Positions 1 through 7,591 are shown, counted from the first letter of the stretch. The stretch is DNA of 17,269 nt from Bacillota bacterium (GCA_023409955.1 JAEYQQ010000166.1:1-17269), one strand, 5' to 3'. Notes: generated by a model not told the origin, from the sequence alone. Numbers and translations are program-made.

Positions 1-866
1 GCCAAATACAGTGCACCGAAGGCCAGCGCCGTTTTACCGGAGCCTACATCGCCCTGCACCAGTCTGGCCATAGGATGCGGACTTCTTAAATCCTCAGCTA
101 TCTCTTTGAGCACCCGCCGCTGGGCACTAGTAGGTGAAAAGGGAAGACTATTCCAAAACAATTCTAATTCTTTAGAGATAGAGGGAATTATAATGCCTTG
201 CTCTTTCCTATCCCGCATGATGCCAAGTGCCGCCTGGTACAGAAGCAACTGCTCAAAGGATAGCCTGCGCCTTGCAGCGGCAAGGGCTTCCTTACTATCC
301 GGAAAATGAGCCTGCCGAATAGCGTAATTTTTTTCGCTTAAACCATACCGAAGCCTTAAGCTATTGGGCAGGGTCTCCGGGCAGGTATCCTCCACTTGTG
401 TAAGGGCGATTTCCACAAGCCCACGTATCATTTTGCCAGGCAGACCTTCCAACGGCTTGTACACCGGAAGTATGGCAGGCGCCTCCTCCAGAGATGGATT
501 TAAAAGCTGCCGCTTGCCTTTTCGTTCTTCCACACGGCCATAGAAAAGCACCTCTGCCTTATCAGACAGATTCCTTTCCATCCAGGGCTGATTGTACCAT
601 ACACAGGTAATGTGCCCCGTCTCATCCCACAGCGAAGCCGTGACGCTGCTCATTCCCCTAAACCTATTCAGTCTTGGCTTTCCCTTGATATTACCGATGA
701 CAGCAGTTGCCTGGCCTGGCTGAAGATCGCAAATGGGTGTTACTGTCGTAGTATCTTTATATCCTGTTGGCAGATAAAACAAAAGATCGCGCAGCGAGAT
801 TATTCCCGCTGCGCGTAATGATTCCAGCCGCGTTTTGCCAACGCCGCGTAAATCCTTCAGTTCCAT
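1..866 (-). CDS. recG: ATP-dependent DNA helicase RecG, N-terminal part (runs off left edge)
   Basis: RecG remodels stalled replication forks and Holliday junctions in the cytoplasm. Only the first 288 codons lie in the window; full-length RecG is usually near 680-700 residues, so the second helicase half is missing here because of the edge, not a truncation. Visible: an HhH-like start (LKDLRGVGKTRLESL), the wedge-domain motif YLPTGYKD at residues 31-38, an OB-fold stretch at about 53-110 (TAVIGNIKGKPR, CVWYNQPWM), the linker motif PVYKPLEGLPGKM around 134-146, FSPTSAQRRVLKEI before the motor, and Walker A GDVGSGKT at 272-279. The ATG starts one base after the fakA stop, with a GGTGGAG ribosome binding site inside the end of fakA, so translation is probably coupled. 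Family assignment is secure from domain order and Walker A. Confidence 0.95.
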   Translation of the reverse strand, partial: MELKDLRGVGKTRLESLRAAGIISLRDLLFYLPTGYKDTTTVTPICDLQPGQATAVIGNIKGKPRLNRFRGMSSVTASLWDETGHITCVWYNQPWMERNLSDKAEVLFYGRVEERKGKRQLLNPSLEEAPAILPVYKPLEGLPGKMIRGLVEIALTQVEDTCPETLPNSLRLRYGLSEKNYAIRQAHFPDSKEALAAARRRLSFEQLLLYQAALGIMRDRKEQGIIIPSISKELELFWNSLPFSPTSAQRRVLKEIAEDLRSPHPMARLVQGDVGSGKTALAFGALYL

Positions 867-867
867 G

Positions 868-2517
868 TTACTCCACCGATATCAAATAGTAGTAAAGCGG
901 CTGGCCGCCCATATGAGCTTCAACATCACAGTTGTCGTAAAGGTCAGACAGCTCTTCTGTCAAGCTTTGGGCATCCACTTCAGATGTATCCTTGCCATAA
1001 TAGACGGTAATAAGCTCATCATCATCCGTCACCAGCTCTTGCATTAATTCAAGTGCAACATCGTGAACACTTGAACCGGTGCAATGGATTTTTCCGTTGC
1101 ACAGACCGATGATATCGCCTTCCTTGATGTGCAGGGCTTCATATTCTGTATCACGCACGGCAAAGGTAATGGTACCCGTCTTCACACGCTGTGCCGCTTC
1201 CTCCATGCGCTTTACATTCTCAGCACTATTCACCTCAGGCTGAAACGCAACGGCAGCCGCTATACCCATTGCTACGTTTTTTGTGGGGATTACGTGTACT
1301 TCCTTTTCAGAAAGCTCTGCTGCCTGTTGGGCAGCCAGAATCACATTGCCATTATTGGGGAATATGAAAACGCACTTGGCATTGACCTTCTCTACTGCTG
1401 CCAAGACATCTTCTATACTGGGATTCATGGTCTGACCGCCGTCAACAACGGCATCCACCGTCAGATCATGGAAAATTTGAGAGAAGCCATCACCCAGCGA
1501 AACGGCTACCATGCCGTAATCCTTAGGCGGTTCCTGCTTCTTTTCTTCATCTTTTTTGCGCTGCAGCTCGCGCCGCTGCTCTACCATGTTTTCAATTTTT
1601 AGGTTCACCAGTTCGCCCAACGCCAGGCCATACTGCAGTGCCTTGCCTGGATCATTGGTATGTACATGAACCTTTACCAGGCTCAAATCACCTACTACCA
1701 GCACGCAATCGCCAATACGGTTCAACCTGCGGCGGAAGGTATCGATATCGCTTTCATGGGCAGTTGCCATGAGATTTTGCACTAAAAATTCTGTGCAATA
1801 TGCAAATTTGATATCACCGATAGCGTCATGATCATCATCAAACTCCACAGCCTTGGCATCTGAATGAAAATCCACCTGGGTATTTTCAATCAGTTCGCCC
1901 CGAAGAGCGGCTGCATAGCCTGCATAGATGAGCAAAAGCCCACGTCCGCCGGCATCTACCACGCCAGCCTGCTTCAGTACGGGAAGCATATCAGGGGTAC
2001 GGCGCAGTATCGCATCACCACTGGTAAGTATGACATTCATGAGACCTTCAAAATCATCTGGATAAAGCTGTACCTGACGCATAGCATCTTCCGCTATTAC
2101 ACGGGCCACCGTCAAAATGGTACCTTCCTTGGGCTTCATGACCGCTTTATAGGCCGTTTCTGCACCGCTTTTCAAAGCCTGAGCAAATATGGTGGGTGTG
2201 ATTCTGTCAACACCCTCCAACGCTTTGGCAAAACCGCGGTACAACTGGGATGTAATAACGCCGGAGTTACCGCGAGCCCCTTTTAAAGCGCCTTTGGCCA
2301 ATGCTTCGGCTGCCTCACCGGCAGATAGATACTCCTTGCCGTTTACTTCGCGGACAGCAGACATCATTGTCAAGGACATATTGGTGCCCGTATCCCCGTC
2401 TGGTACGGGGAATACGTTCAAAGCATCCACTGCCTCCCGGTTTTTCTCCAGTAACGAGGCCCCGGCCACAACCATATCCCGCAGCAGCAGGCCATCAATA
2501 TTTTTTACCTGAATCAA
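868..2517 (-). CDS. fakA: Fatty acid kinase subunit A (FakA/YloV), DAK2-fold protein
   Basis: FakA is the ATP-binding kinase subunit that phosphorylates fatty acids held by a FakB/DegV-family partner, feeding exogenous fatty acids into phospholipids. No fakB is seen here. The N-terminal DhaL/DAK2 domain carries PVPDGDTGTNM (residues 37-47 from the start chosen here), whose Asp residues bind Mg-ATP in this family, GARGNSGVI (80-88) and GVVDAGGRGL (185-194). The middle domain has YCTEF (C241) and VHVHTNDPG (H284, H286), matching a Cys/His/His set that I recall as essential in staphylococcal FakA. The C-terminal half is DegV-like. The longest frame begins with an ATG at 2544 without a good ribosome binding site; a TTG at 2517 has GGAGG nine bases upstream and gives the family's usual N-terminus just before NIDGLLLRDM, so I prefer it (549 residues). 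It lies between yloU and recG. Confidence 0.92.
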   Translation of the reverse strand: MIQVKNIDGLLLRDMVVAGASLLEKNREAVDALNVFPVPDGDTGTNMSLTMMSAVREVNGKEYLSAGEAAEALAKGALKGARGNSGVITSQLYRGFAKALEGVDRITPTIFAQALKSGAETAYKAVMKPKEGTILTVARVIAEDAMRQVQLYPDDFEGLMNVILTSGDAILRRTPDMLPVLKQAGVVDAGGRGLLLIYAGYAAALRGELIENTQVDFHSDAKAVEFDDDHDAIGDIKFAYCTEFLVQNLMATAHESDIDTFRRRLNRIGDCVLVVGDLSLVKVHVHTNDPGKALQYGLALGELVNLKIENMVEQRRELQRKKDEEKKQEPPKDYGMVAVSLGDGFSQIFHDLTVDAVVDGGQTMNPSIEDVLAAVEKVNAKCVFIFPNNGNVILAAQQAAELSEKEVHVIPTKNVAMGIAAAVAFQPEVNSAENVKRMEEAAQRVKTGTITFAVRDTEYEALHIKEGDIIGLCNGKIHCTGSSVHDVALELMQELVTDDDELITVYYGKDTSEVDAQSLTEELSDLYDNCDVEAHMGGQPLYYYLISVE

Positions 2518-2546
2518 AGGTGTTTTCCTCCAGTCGGGTGGCATGA

Positions 2547-2897
2547 TTAAATCCGGATGCCTTCCACCGAAATATTGACTCGGCGCACCGTTACGCCTGT
2601 CATGATTTCCAACTTGTACTTAACGGTTTCTACAATGGTCTTGCAGACTTCAGCCACGGAAATTCCATACTCAACGATGATAAACAAGTCAACATCAAGC
2701 ATATCGTCCACCATGCGCAGCTGAACACCTTTTGAAAGGTTTTCCCGGCCCAGCCATTCTACCAAACCATCTTTGGCACGCTTGCTGGACATGGCTACGA
2801 TGCCATAGCATTCCAGTGCGGCATAGCCTACCACCTTAAGCATGACATCCTCTGTGATATAAATCGTGCCAATGTCATTCTTTATTTTACATTCCAT
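2547..2897 (-). CDS. yloU: Asp23/Gls24 family envelope stress protein (YloU)
   Basis: A 116-residue Asp23/Gls24 (DUF322) protein. The whole length fits the family: a start resembling the usual GTIYITEDVMLKVVGYAALEC, the middle G-I-V-A-M stretch, and the closing VRRVNISVEGIRI. Asp23-family proteins are small and associate with the cell envelope; their exact biochemical role is unsettled. The ORF is preceded by AAGGAGG, with a second AAGGA nearer the ATG. The stop lies two bases before the long-frame ATG of fakA, and the TTG start favoured for fakA lies 30 bases past the stop. This yloU-yloV pairing is conserved in Bacillota and supports the FakA call downstream. Confidence 0.93.
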   Translation of the reverse strand: MECKIKNDIGTIYITEDVMLKVVGYAALECYGIVAMSSKRAKDGLVEWLGRENLSKGVQLRMVDDMLDVDLFIIVEYGISVAEVCKTIVETVKYKLEIMTGVTVRRVNISVEGIRI

Positions 2898-2918
2898 TGT
2901 CTGTCCTTGCCTCCTTGA

Positions 2919-2932
2919 GCGGCTAAAGCCGC
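2919..2932 (-). promoter_or_regulatory. Small GC-rich hairpin in the yloU leader, next to the ribosome binding site
   Basis: On the minus strand GCGGC-TTTA-GCCGC can fold into a five-to-six base-pair stem four bases upstream of AGGAGG (2909-2914). Such a hairpin could limit ribosome access to yloU or protect the 5' end. No riboswitch class or T-box motif was recognised in the roughly 120-base leader. The role is inferred only from position. Confidence 0.35.
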
Positions 2933-3026
2933 AATGCGCTTACAACCAGCAGGGACCTGCGATATGTAGCCTTGCTTTCCTGCGTAAAACTGCATGAAAA
3001 GCATTCCTTCTGCAAGGTCAAATCCT

Positions 3027-3055
3027 AGTATACAGGATATTGAATAAAACCGCAA
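3027..3055 (-). promoter_or_regulatory. Sigma-A type promoter for yloU-fakA-recG
   Basis: On the minus strand TTGCGG (-35, 3050-3055) and TATACT (-10, 3027-3032) are separated by exactly 17 bases. The -10 has five of six consensus bases and the -35 has TTG plus weak matches. Transcription would start about 125 bases before the yloU start codon, leaving a leader that contains a GC-rich hairpin. It is the best-scoring site I find in the interval by eye. Confidence 0.55.
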
Positions 3056-3105
3056 CTGAAATTCTTAACCCTTGCCAAATGCATTTGTACATGCATAGAT
3101 AAATG

Positions 3106-3140
3106 AGCACCGGATGGCATCTGCATAATCATCCGGTGCT
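3106..3140 (-). terminator. Hairpin terminator behind nrdAB
   Basis: Perfect 11-bp arms AGCACCGGATG (3106-3116) and CATCCGGTGCT (3130-3140) enclose a 13-base loop, about 65 bases after the nrdB stop in the direction of transcription. The bases after the stem on the minus strand are CATTTATCTATG, only modestly T-rich, so the site is not a textbook intrinsic terminator. It could also act as a 3' end stabiliser. The perfect stem and its position support a role at the end of the nrdAB message. Confidence 0.5.
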
Positions 3141-3205
3141 GCCATTTACATATAACATTGCTAAAGCTTTTATTATCCGGCATTAGCCAGCTTTTGCCGC
3201 CTGGC

Positions 3206-4249
3206 TTATAGGTCATCCACCAGGGCAGTGCTTTTGGCATAAGCTGTACTTTTGGCTTCAAAGAAATCGGTTTTGACCATATTTGCATTGGAGTATTGGC
3301 CGACCCATGCCATGGATTTGGGCTCACGGTCATAGCCCTCATACAGTGGTTCAAAGCCAAGACCAAGGCATCTTAGATTGCCCAGATACTTGATATAATC
3401 TGTTACCATGGTGCTATTCAAGCCAGGTATGGAATCACCAATAACATACTTACCCCAGGCTATTTCCTGACGGACACCCTCTGCCACCATTTCCCGAAGG
3501 TAGGCTGTACGCTCCGGGGTAAAAAGCTCTGGCTTTTCTTTTTTCAGCTCTAGTAAAATGCTACGGAACAGCCACAGATGGGTGTTTTCATCCCGGTTGA
3601 TGTAACGTATCTCCTGCACTGAGCCAGGCATCTTCCCATTGCGGCCAAGATTATAAAAGAACATAAATCCGCTGTAAAAGTAGATGCCTTCCAGGATGTA
3701 GTTGGCAACAAGCACTTTCAAAAGCGTGAACTCATCTTTATCGTTCTGGAAGTCATTATACAGATTACCGATAAAGGTATTACGTTTTAGCAGATGCTCA
3801 TCCGTCTTCCATTGATAGAGTATGTCATTTCGTTCATCGGGGCTGCAAATGGTATCCAGCATATAGCTGTAACTCTGGCTGTGAACGCTTTCCTGAAAGC
3901 TTTGGATCGTAAGGCAAAGGTTCACTTCATTGGCGGTGATATACTCGCCGATAGCCGGTAGATTGGCCGTTTGTATAGAATCGAGAAAGATCAAAAAGCT
4001 CAGTATCTTGTCATAAGCGACACGCTCTGCCTTTTCCAGCTTTGGATAATCCTTCACGTCAGGGCTTAAGTTAATCTCCTCTGGTATCCAGAAATTGTTC
4101 ATGGCCTGCCTGTACCAGTCGCTGACCCATGCGTATTTCACATTATTGAAATCGTTGAGGTTGGTTGTATTGCCACCAATCATTTTCCGAAGATGCACTT
4201 GTGTATCCCCTTCGGGGTTGAAAAGAGGCTTTTTCGTCAGGATGGCCAT
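3206..4249 (-). CDS. nrdB: Ribonucleoside-diphosphate reductase, small (radical) subunit, class I
   Basis: NrdB holds the di-metal centre and tyrosyl radical used by NrdA to reduce ribonucleotides. In the 347-residue frame all expected ligands are present: D90 (FLIFLDSI), E120 and H123 (QESVHSQSY), E187 (NYILEGIY), E221 and H224 (RDENTHLW). Y127 sits seven residues after E120, the spacing of the radical Tyr122 in E. coli, so this is not a tyrosine-less variant. W54 in FWIPEE resembles the E. coli W48 region, and the C-terminal tail (TDFFEAKSTAYAKST) is of the kind that docks on the large subunit. The open frame extends 32 codons upstream into nrdA, but the ATG at 4249 has AAAGGAG eight bases before it and begins MAILTKKPLFN, which fits the family. 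It lies 25 bases behind nrdA in one operon. Confidence 0.95.
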   Translation of the reverse strand: MAILTKKPLFNPEGDTQVHLRKMIGGNTTNLNDFNNVKYAWVSDWYRQAMNNFWIPEEINLSPDVKDYPKLEKAERVAYDKILSFLIFLDSIQTANLPAIGEYITANEVNLCLTIQSFQESVHSQSYSYMLDTICSPDERNDILYQWKTDEHLLKRNTFIGNLYNDFQNDKDEFTLLKVLVANYILEGIYFYSGFMFFYNLGRNGKMPGSVQEIRYINRDENTHLWLFRSILLELKKEKPELFTPERTAYLREMVAEGVRQEIAWGKYVIGDSIPGLNSTMVTDYIKYLGNLRCLGLGFEPLYEGYDREPKSMAWVGQYSNANMVKTDFFEAKSTAYAKSTALVDDL

Positions 4250-4274
4250 GATCGTCTCTCCTTTGAATGCTATT

Positions 4275-6791
4275 TTACGATGCACAGCTTTCGCACTCTT
4301 CCACTTCCAGCGCCTTGCTGCGTACATAATAAACGGTTTTGACACCAGATTCCCATGCCAGCAGATATAGTTCCAATACTTGCCGCAGACTAAAATCGTT
4401 GGTTATGTATAGGTTCAAGCTCTGTGCCTGGTCAATGTGCCGCTGCCTTATGCCGGCCGCTTTCACCGAATAGGCTTGATCCATTTGATGGGCACTTTTG
4501 TAGAACCAATAGGTATCCATGGAAAGCTCCGGAGCGACCCTCGGAAGAATAATGCCCTTCTTCTCTTCCAGGAAGAAGCGGTTCATGATGGGGTCAATGC
4601 CTGCTGTGGTCGAGGCCAGAATACTGGTGCTGCTTGTAGGCGCAACGGCAATCAGGTAAGCGTTCCGCATGCCGTTTTGGGATACCTCTTTTTTCAGTTT
4701 CTGCCACTTTTCATTTGTGTATCCACGCTTGTAAAAGTAAGCTCCACTTTCCCAGTCGCTTCCAGCATACAAAGAGTATGACCCCTTCTCTTTTGCCAAT
4801 TGACTGCTGGCGGTTATGGCGGCATGATTGATGCGTTCAAACACCTTGTCCACAAAATCAAGATGCGCCTGACTCTCCCAGGCAATACCATGTTTGGCCA
4901 GCATATGGTGGTATCCATGCACCCCAAGGCCAATGCTGCGATAACGCTGGTTGGTTACCTGTGCATACTCTACAGGATAGTAGTTAAGATCAATCACATT
5001 ATCCAGCGCACGAACGGCTGTCGCCACCAGTTCCCCCATGGCTGCATCATCCTCAACTGGCAATGCCCCCAATGACAAACTGGCCAGGTTGCACACCACA
5101 AAATCACCAGGTTTGGTTGTGGTTACTACCACCGTTTCCCCATCCTGCGTCACAACCTGACGGCTGACCAACTCAATGGCTTTCATGTTCTGGGTGATTT
5201 CCGTGCAGAGGTTGGAACAATAGATTATACCTGAGTTGCCGTTGGGATTCATACGGTTTACCGTATCCCGGTTAAAGGCAAAAGGTGTTCCTGTCTCAAT
5301 AGCAGATTTAAGGATCAGCCGAACCATTTCCTTGATGGAAATTTCCCGTTTGGAAATACGGGTATCCTTTACACAGTCATGATATCGTTTTTCCCATTCG
5401 TCGCCCCAATAATCCTCCAAGGAATAACCCTTGATAGAAAGGATTTGATGAGGGCACATCAGGTACCAGCTTTGATCCAAACTTTCTTTGGCCATGCGCC
5501 AAAACAGGTCTGGATAGCAGATGGCCGGAAAAACATCGTGAGCTTTCATACGGTCATCGCCATTGTTGGTACGCAGCTGCAAAAACTCAGGCAGATCCCT
5601 ATGCCATGCATCCAAATATACTGCCACAGCCCCTTGGCGCATACCAAGCTGATCCACCGCCACCGCTGTTGCATTCACCAGCTTGATCCAGCGGATGACA
5701 CCGCCAGCTGCACCTTCAAAGCCCCGGATGCTAGACCCCATGGCACGAACCTTGCCAAGATAAATGCCCATACCGCCGCCAAACTTTGATACCCTTGCAA
5801 AATTGTCCACCGTACGGTAGATACCATCCAGGCTATCCGGCATAGTATCGATAAAACAGCTGGACAACTGATGATGGGGCTTGCGCGCATTGGATAAGGT
5901 AGGGGTTGCCATGGTGAGCTGCAATAAGCTCAGCATATCATAAAACTTCTTCACCCAAATGTCTCTATCCTGCTTTTCTTCCATTGCCAAATGCATGGCA
6001 ATTCCCAAATACATCTCCTGAGGGGTTTCCAGAGGAACATGCCTGTGGGTTTGAACTACATAGCGCTGCAGCATGAGATCCAGCCCAGCATAGTTGAACA
6101 GATGATTTCGAGTATTGTCCATGTAGGTTTCATACAGTTCAACCTCTGATTTTGAGTAATTTTTCAAAATGTATGCGCCATACAAACCTTCATTGGTCAA
6201 ATGGATTATTTTATCATAAAAACTTTCAATGTTGCGCCGTTTTAACTCTTCTTTAAGACTCTTTTCGAAACGGAAGTACCGAAGTCTTGCGGCGATAAAC
6301 TCCCATTTGGGTGATTCCTGTGTGGTCAGCTCTACTGCTGCTTTTACCAGTGCAGCAAGCCGCTGGTCTTCCGACATGTCCGGTTTTGAAAAGGCTGAGA
6401 ACTTTGCAAAGAGGCGTGTCAAATCATAGGCTTCATCTGTAAAGTCCTTTTGAATCCCATGAAGACATTCTCGAATGTTAATGCTTTTGATAGCATCGGC
6501 AAGCTCCCGGCGAGCATCCCGCAGGCGGGTGCGGTTTTCACGGTATAGTATATAGCTTTTAGCAACAGCATAATAGCCCTGGGACATCAGAGCCTGTTCC
6601 ACCATGTCCTGAATGGCTTCCACAGTAACCAGACCGGATGTATCCATTTGTTTTTCTATATGCGCCAAAAGAGCCTGAAGTGTATGATCATCAGGTGTTT
6701 GACTAACACTTGCAAATGCCTTTCCCATGGCAGCTGTTATCTTCTCTCTATGGAATTCCTCATGGCTGCCGTTACGCTTGATGATTTGCAT
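4275..6791 (-). CDS. nrdA: Ribonucleoside-diphosphate reductase, large (catalytic) subunit, class Ia-like
   Basis: NrdA reduces ribonucleoside diphosphates to deoxy forms with the radical supplied by NrdB. The 838-residue protein is complete. An ATP-cone covers about residues 1-90 (MQIIKRNGSHEEFHREKI), implying dATP/ATP activity control. Catalytic residues: C312 (HHQLSSCFID) and C567 (FVVCNLASLSLG) form the redox pair; N527, C529 and E531 lie in SNLCTEI; Y821-Y822 (KTVYY) are on the radical path; C833 and C836 in the tail (ECESCAS) are the re-reducing pair, spaced CxxC rather than the CxxxxC of E. coli. Motifs VSKFGGGMGIYLG and PTSSTSILASTTAGIDP are typical. The ribosome binding site GGGAGG is seven bases before the ATG. 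No nrdI or nrdH neighbour is present, which argues against class Ib. Two NrdR-box matches lie upstream. Confidence 0.96.
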   Translation of the reverse strand: MQIIKRNGSHEEFHREKITAAMGKAFASVSQTPDDHTLQALLAHIEKQMDTSGLVTVEAIQDMVEQALMSQGYYAVAKSYILYRENRTRLRDARRELADAIKSINIRECLHGIQKDFTDEAYDLTRLFAKFSAFSKPDMSEDQRLAALVKAAVELTTQESPKWEFIAARLRYFRFEKSLKEELKRRNIESFYDKIIHLTNEGLYGAYILKNYSKSEVELYETYMDNTRNHLFNYAGLDLMLQRYVVQTHRHVPLETPQEMYLGIAMHLAMEEKQDRDIWVKKFYDMLSLLQLTMATPTLSNARKPHHQLSSCFIDTMPDSLDGIYRTVDNFARVSKFGGGMGIYLGKVRAMGSSIRGFEGAAGGVIRWIKLVNATAVAVDQLGMRQGAVAVYLDAWHRDLPEFLQLRTNNGDDRMKAHDVFPAICYPDLFWRMAKESLDQSWYLMCPHQILSIKGYSLEDYWGDEWEKRYHDCVKDTRISKREISIKEMVRLILKSAIETGTPFAFNRDTVNRMNPNGNSGIIYCSNLCTEITQNMKAIELVSRQVVTQDGETVVVTTTKPGDFVVCNLASLSLGALPVEDDAAMGELVATAVRALDNVIDLNYYPVEYAQVTNQRYRSIGLGVHGYHHMLAKHGIAWESQAHLDFVDKVFERINHAAITASSQLAKEKGSYSLYAGSDWESGAYFYKRGYTNEKWQKLKKEVSQNGMRNAYLIAVAPTSSTSILASTTAGIDPIMNRFFLEEKKGIILPRVAPELSMDTYWFYKSAHQMDQAYSVKAAGIRQRHIDQAQSLNLYITNDFSLRQVLELYLLAWESGVKTVYYVRSKALEVEECESCAS

Positions 6792-6817
6792 GGATTAACC
6801 TCCCTCAACTTGGGTGG

Positions 6818-6833
6818 AAACAACATATTGTAT
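6818..6833 (-). promoter_or_regulatory. NrdR box 1 upstream of nrdA
   Basis: The plus-strand 16-mer AAACAACATATTGTAT matches the NrdR-box consensus (acaCwAtATaTwGtgt) at 13 of 16 positions, and 9 of 10 in the core. It lies 26 bases upstream of the nrdA start. NrdR is the ATP/dATP-sensing repressor of bacterial reductase genes. A second match lies exactly 41 bases away, four helical turns, which is how paired NrdR sites are arranged. The alignment was made by eye against a remembered consensus. Confidence 0.6.
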
Positions 6834-6858
6834 TTTACCTCAAAAATCGTGCTTTGAA

Positions 6859-6874
6859 ACCCATTATATTGATA
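6859..6874 (-). promoter_or_regulatory. NrdR box 2 overlapping the nrdA -10 element
   Basis: The core CATTATATTG (6862-6871) matches the NrdR core at 9 of 10 positions; the full 16-mer matches at about 11. On the minus strand it contains a perfect TATAAT (6863-6868), the best -10 candidate for nrdA, though no good -35 is seen 16-18 bases upstream. A repressor bound here would block RNA polymerase. Together with box 1 this gives a credible repressor pair for nrdAB. Confidence 0.55.
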
Positions 6875-6955
6875 TTACATGCATTCATTATTATCTGGTG
6901 TATGAACAAAAACAACTTCGAGGGCGCTGAAAGAAAAATCGAAATGAAATCTTGA

Positions 6956-7564
6956 TTATGATATATCAATGCCATGTGCGATAAAGTCTGCCAACAGCAT
7001 CTGGATGTCTCCTGAAAAAACATGTCCATCCATACCCAAACAGCGTCCTGCTTCCACATTTTCTTGGTTATCGTCTATGAAAAAGCATTCCTCTGGCTTT
7101 AGGTGATATGTATCAAATAAGATACGGTATATCTTTTCATCCGGCTTGAGCACATGAAAAAACGCTGAAACGATAGCACCATCAAAGTACTTCATCGCTT
7201 CAAATGAATCTTTGTACTGCGCGAAACGGACGCTGGTATTGGACAGCAGGTACATATGATAACCGTTTGCTTTCAGTTTTTTCACCACCTCCAGCATATA
7301 AAGGTCCTGTGTCATATACTCATGCCAATGCGCAATAATCTCATCCAATAGAAGATGCAATCTTTGCGGCAAACGCTCCTTGCACTTTGCTACGGCCTCA
7401 TCGTAGGTCATATCCCCTTTGTCCAAAAGACGCCATTCGTCTTTACCAAACATCTCATTTTGGATTAACAGCGCATCCTCCCCCTGTACATAAGGCTCAA
7501 TGCAGCGCATGGGCGTATAATCCCTCAGTACATTTCCCATATCGAAAATGATATTCTTAATCAT
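6956..7564 (-). CDS. HAD-superfamily hydrolase, YihX-like phosphatase
   Basis: A 202-residue HAD phosphatase with all four motifs: I, FDMGNVL with nucleophile D8; II, LLSNTS (S108-N109); III, K140 in VLKPDEKIY; IV, FFIDDNQENVEAG (D164-D165). In motif I the second Asp of the usual DxD is replaced by Gly (D8-M-G10-N), as in YihX and related glucose-1-phosphate phosphatases and the HAD-like domain of epoxide hydrolases, so a sugar-phosphate substrate is plausible but unproven. A helical cap lies at about residues 15-85. The start is well supported by AGGAGG six bases upstream. It has its own promoter and lies 164 bases before nrdA with no clear terminator between, so some read-through into nrdAB is possible. 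Confidence 0.85.
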   Translation of the reverse strand: MIKNIIFDMGNVLRDYTPMRCIEPYVQGEDALLIQNEMFGKDEWRLLDKGDMTYDEAVAKCKERLPQRLHLLLDEIIAHWHEYMTQDLYMLEVVKKLKANGYHMYLLSNTSVRFAQYKDSFEAMKYFDGAIVSAFFHVLKPDEKIYRILFDTYHLKPEECFFIDDNQENVEAGRCLGMDGHVFSGDIQMLLADFIAHGIDIS

Positions 7565-7591
7565 ATATGCCTCCTATATAAACATGCTGCC

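Larger units (their letters stand above)
2898..3205. other. Gene-free interval between yloU and nrdB (about 310 bases)
   Basis: The interval holds the yloU promoter and leader on its left side and the hairpin behind nrdB on its right side, each listed separately. Between them is a perfect 12-bp palindrome, CAAATGCATTTG, at 3076-3087. A small stem, AGCCAG/CTGGCT (3185-3190 with 3201-3206), touches the nrdB stop codon. The open frame on the minus strand across 3025-3366 is an nrdB shadow with no credible start. I see no rpmB or other small ribosomal gene here, although rpmB lies near yloU in Bacillus. Confidence 0.6.

Noticed and set aside
1084..1602. 172-codon plus-strand frame antisense to fakA
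   Set aside because: It lies wholly within the well-supported fakA gene, has no ribosome binding site or recognisable domain, and its translation has the odd His/Cys/Phe-rich composition of an antisense shadow.
2898..3020. T-box or riboswitch in the yloU leader
   Set aside because: No T-box sequence, no conserved riboswitch core and no alternative terminator were recognised; only a small hairpin is present.
3025..3366. Minus-strand frame of 113 codons across the nrdB end and the intergenic region
   Set aside because: It overlaps the conserved C-terminus of NrdB in another frame, has no good start signal and no family resemblance.
4250..4345. 32-residue N-terminal extension of NrdB
   Set aside because: The frame is open but overlaps the 3' end of nrdA and resembles nothing in NrdB. 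AAAGGAG is placed for the ATG at 4249 instead.
4275..6791. Class Ib (nrdEF) assignment for the reductase
   Set aside because: No nrdI or nrdH gene is adjacent and the large subunit carries a full N-terminal ATP-cone, which NrdE lacks.
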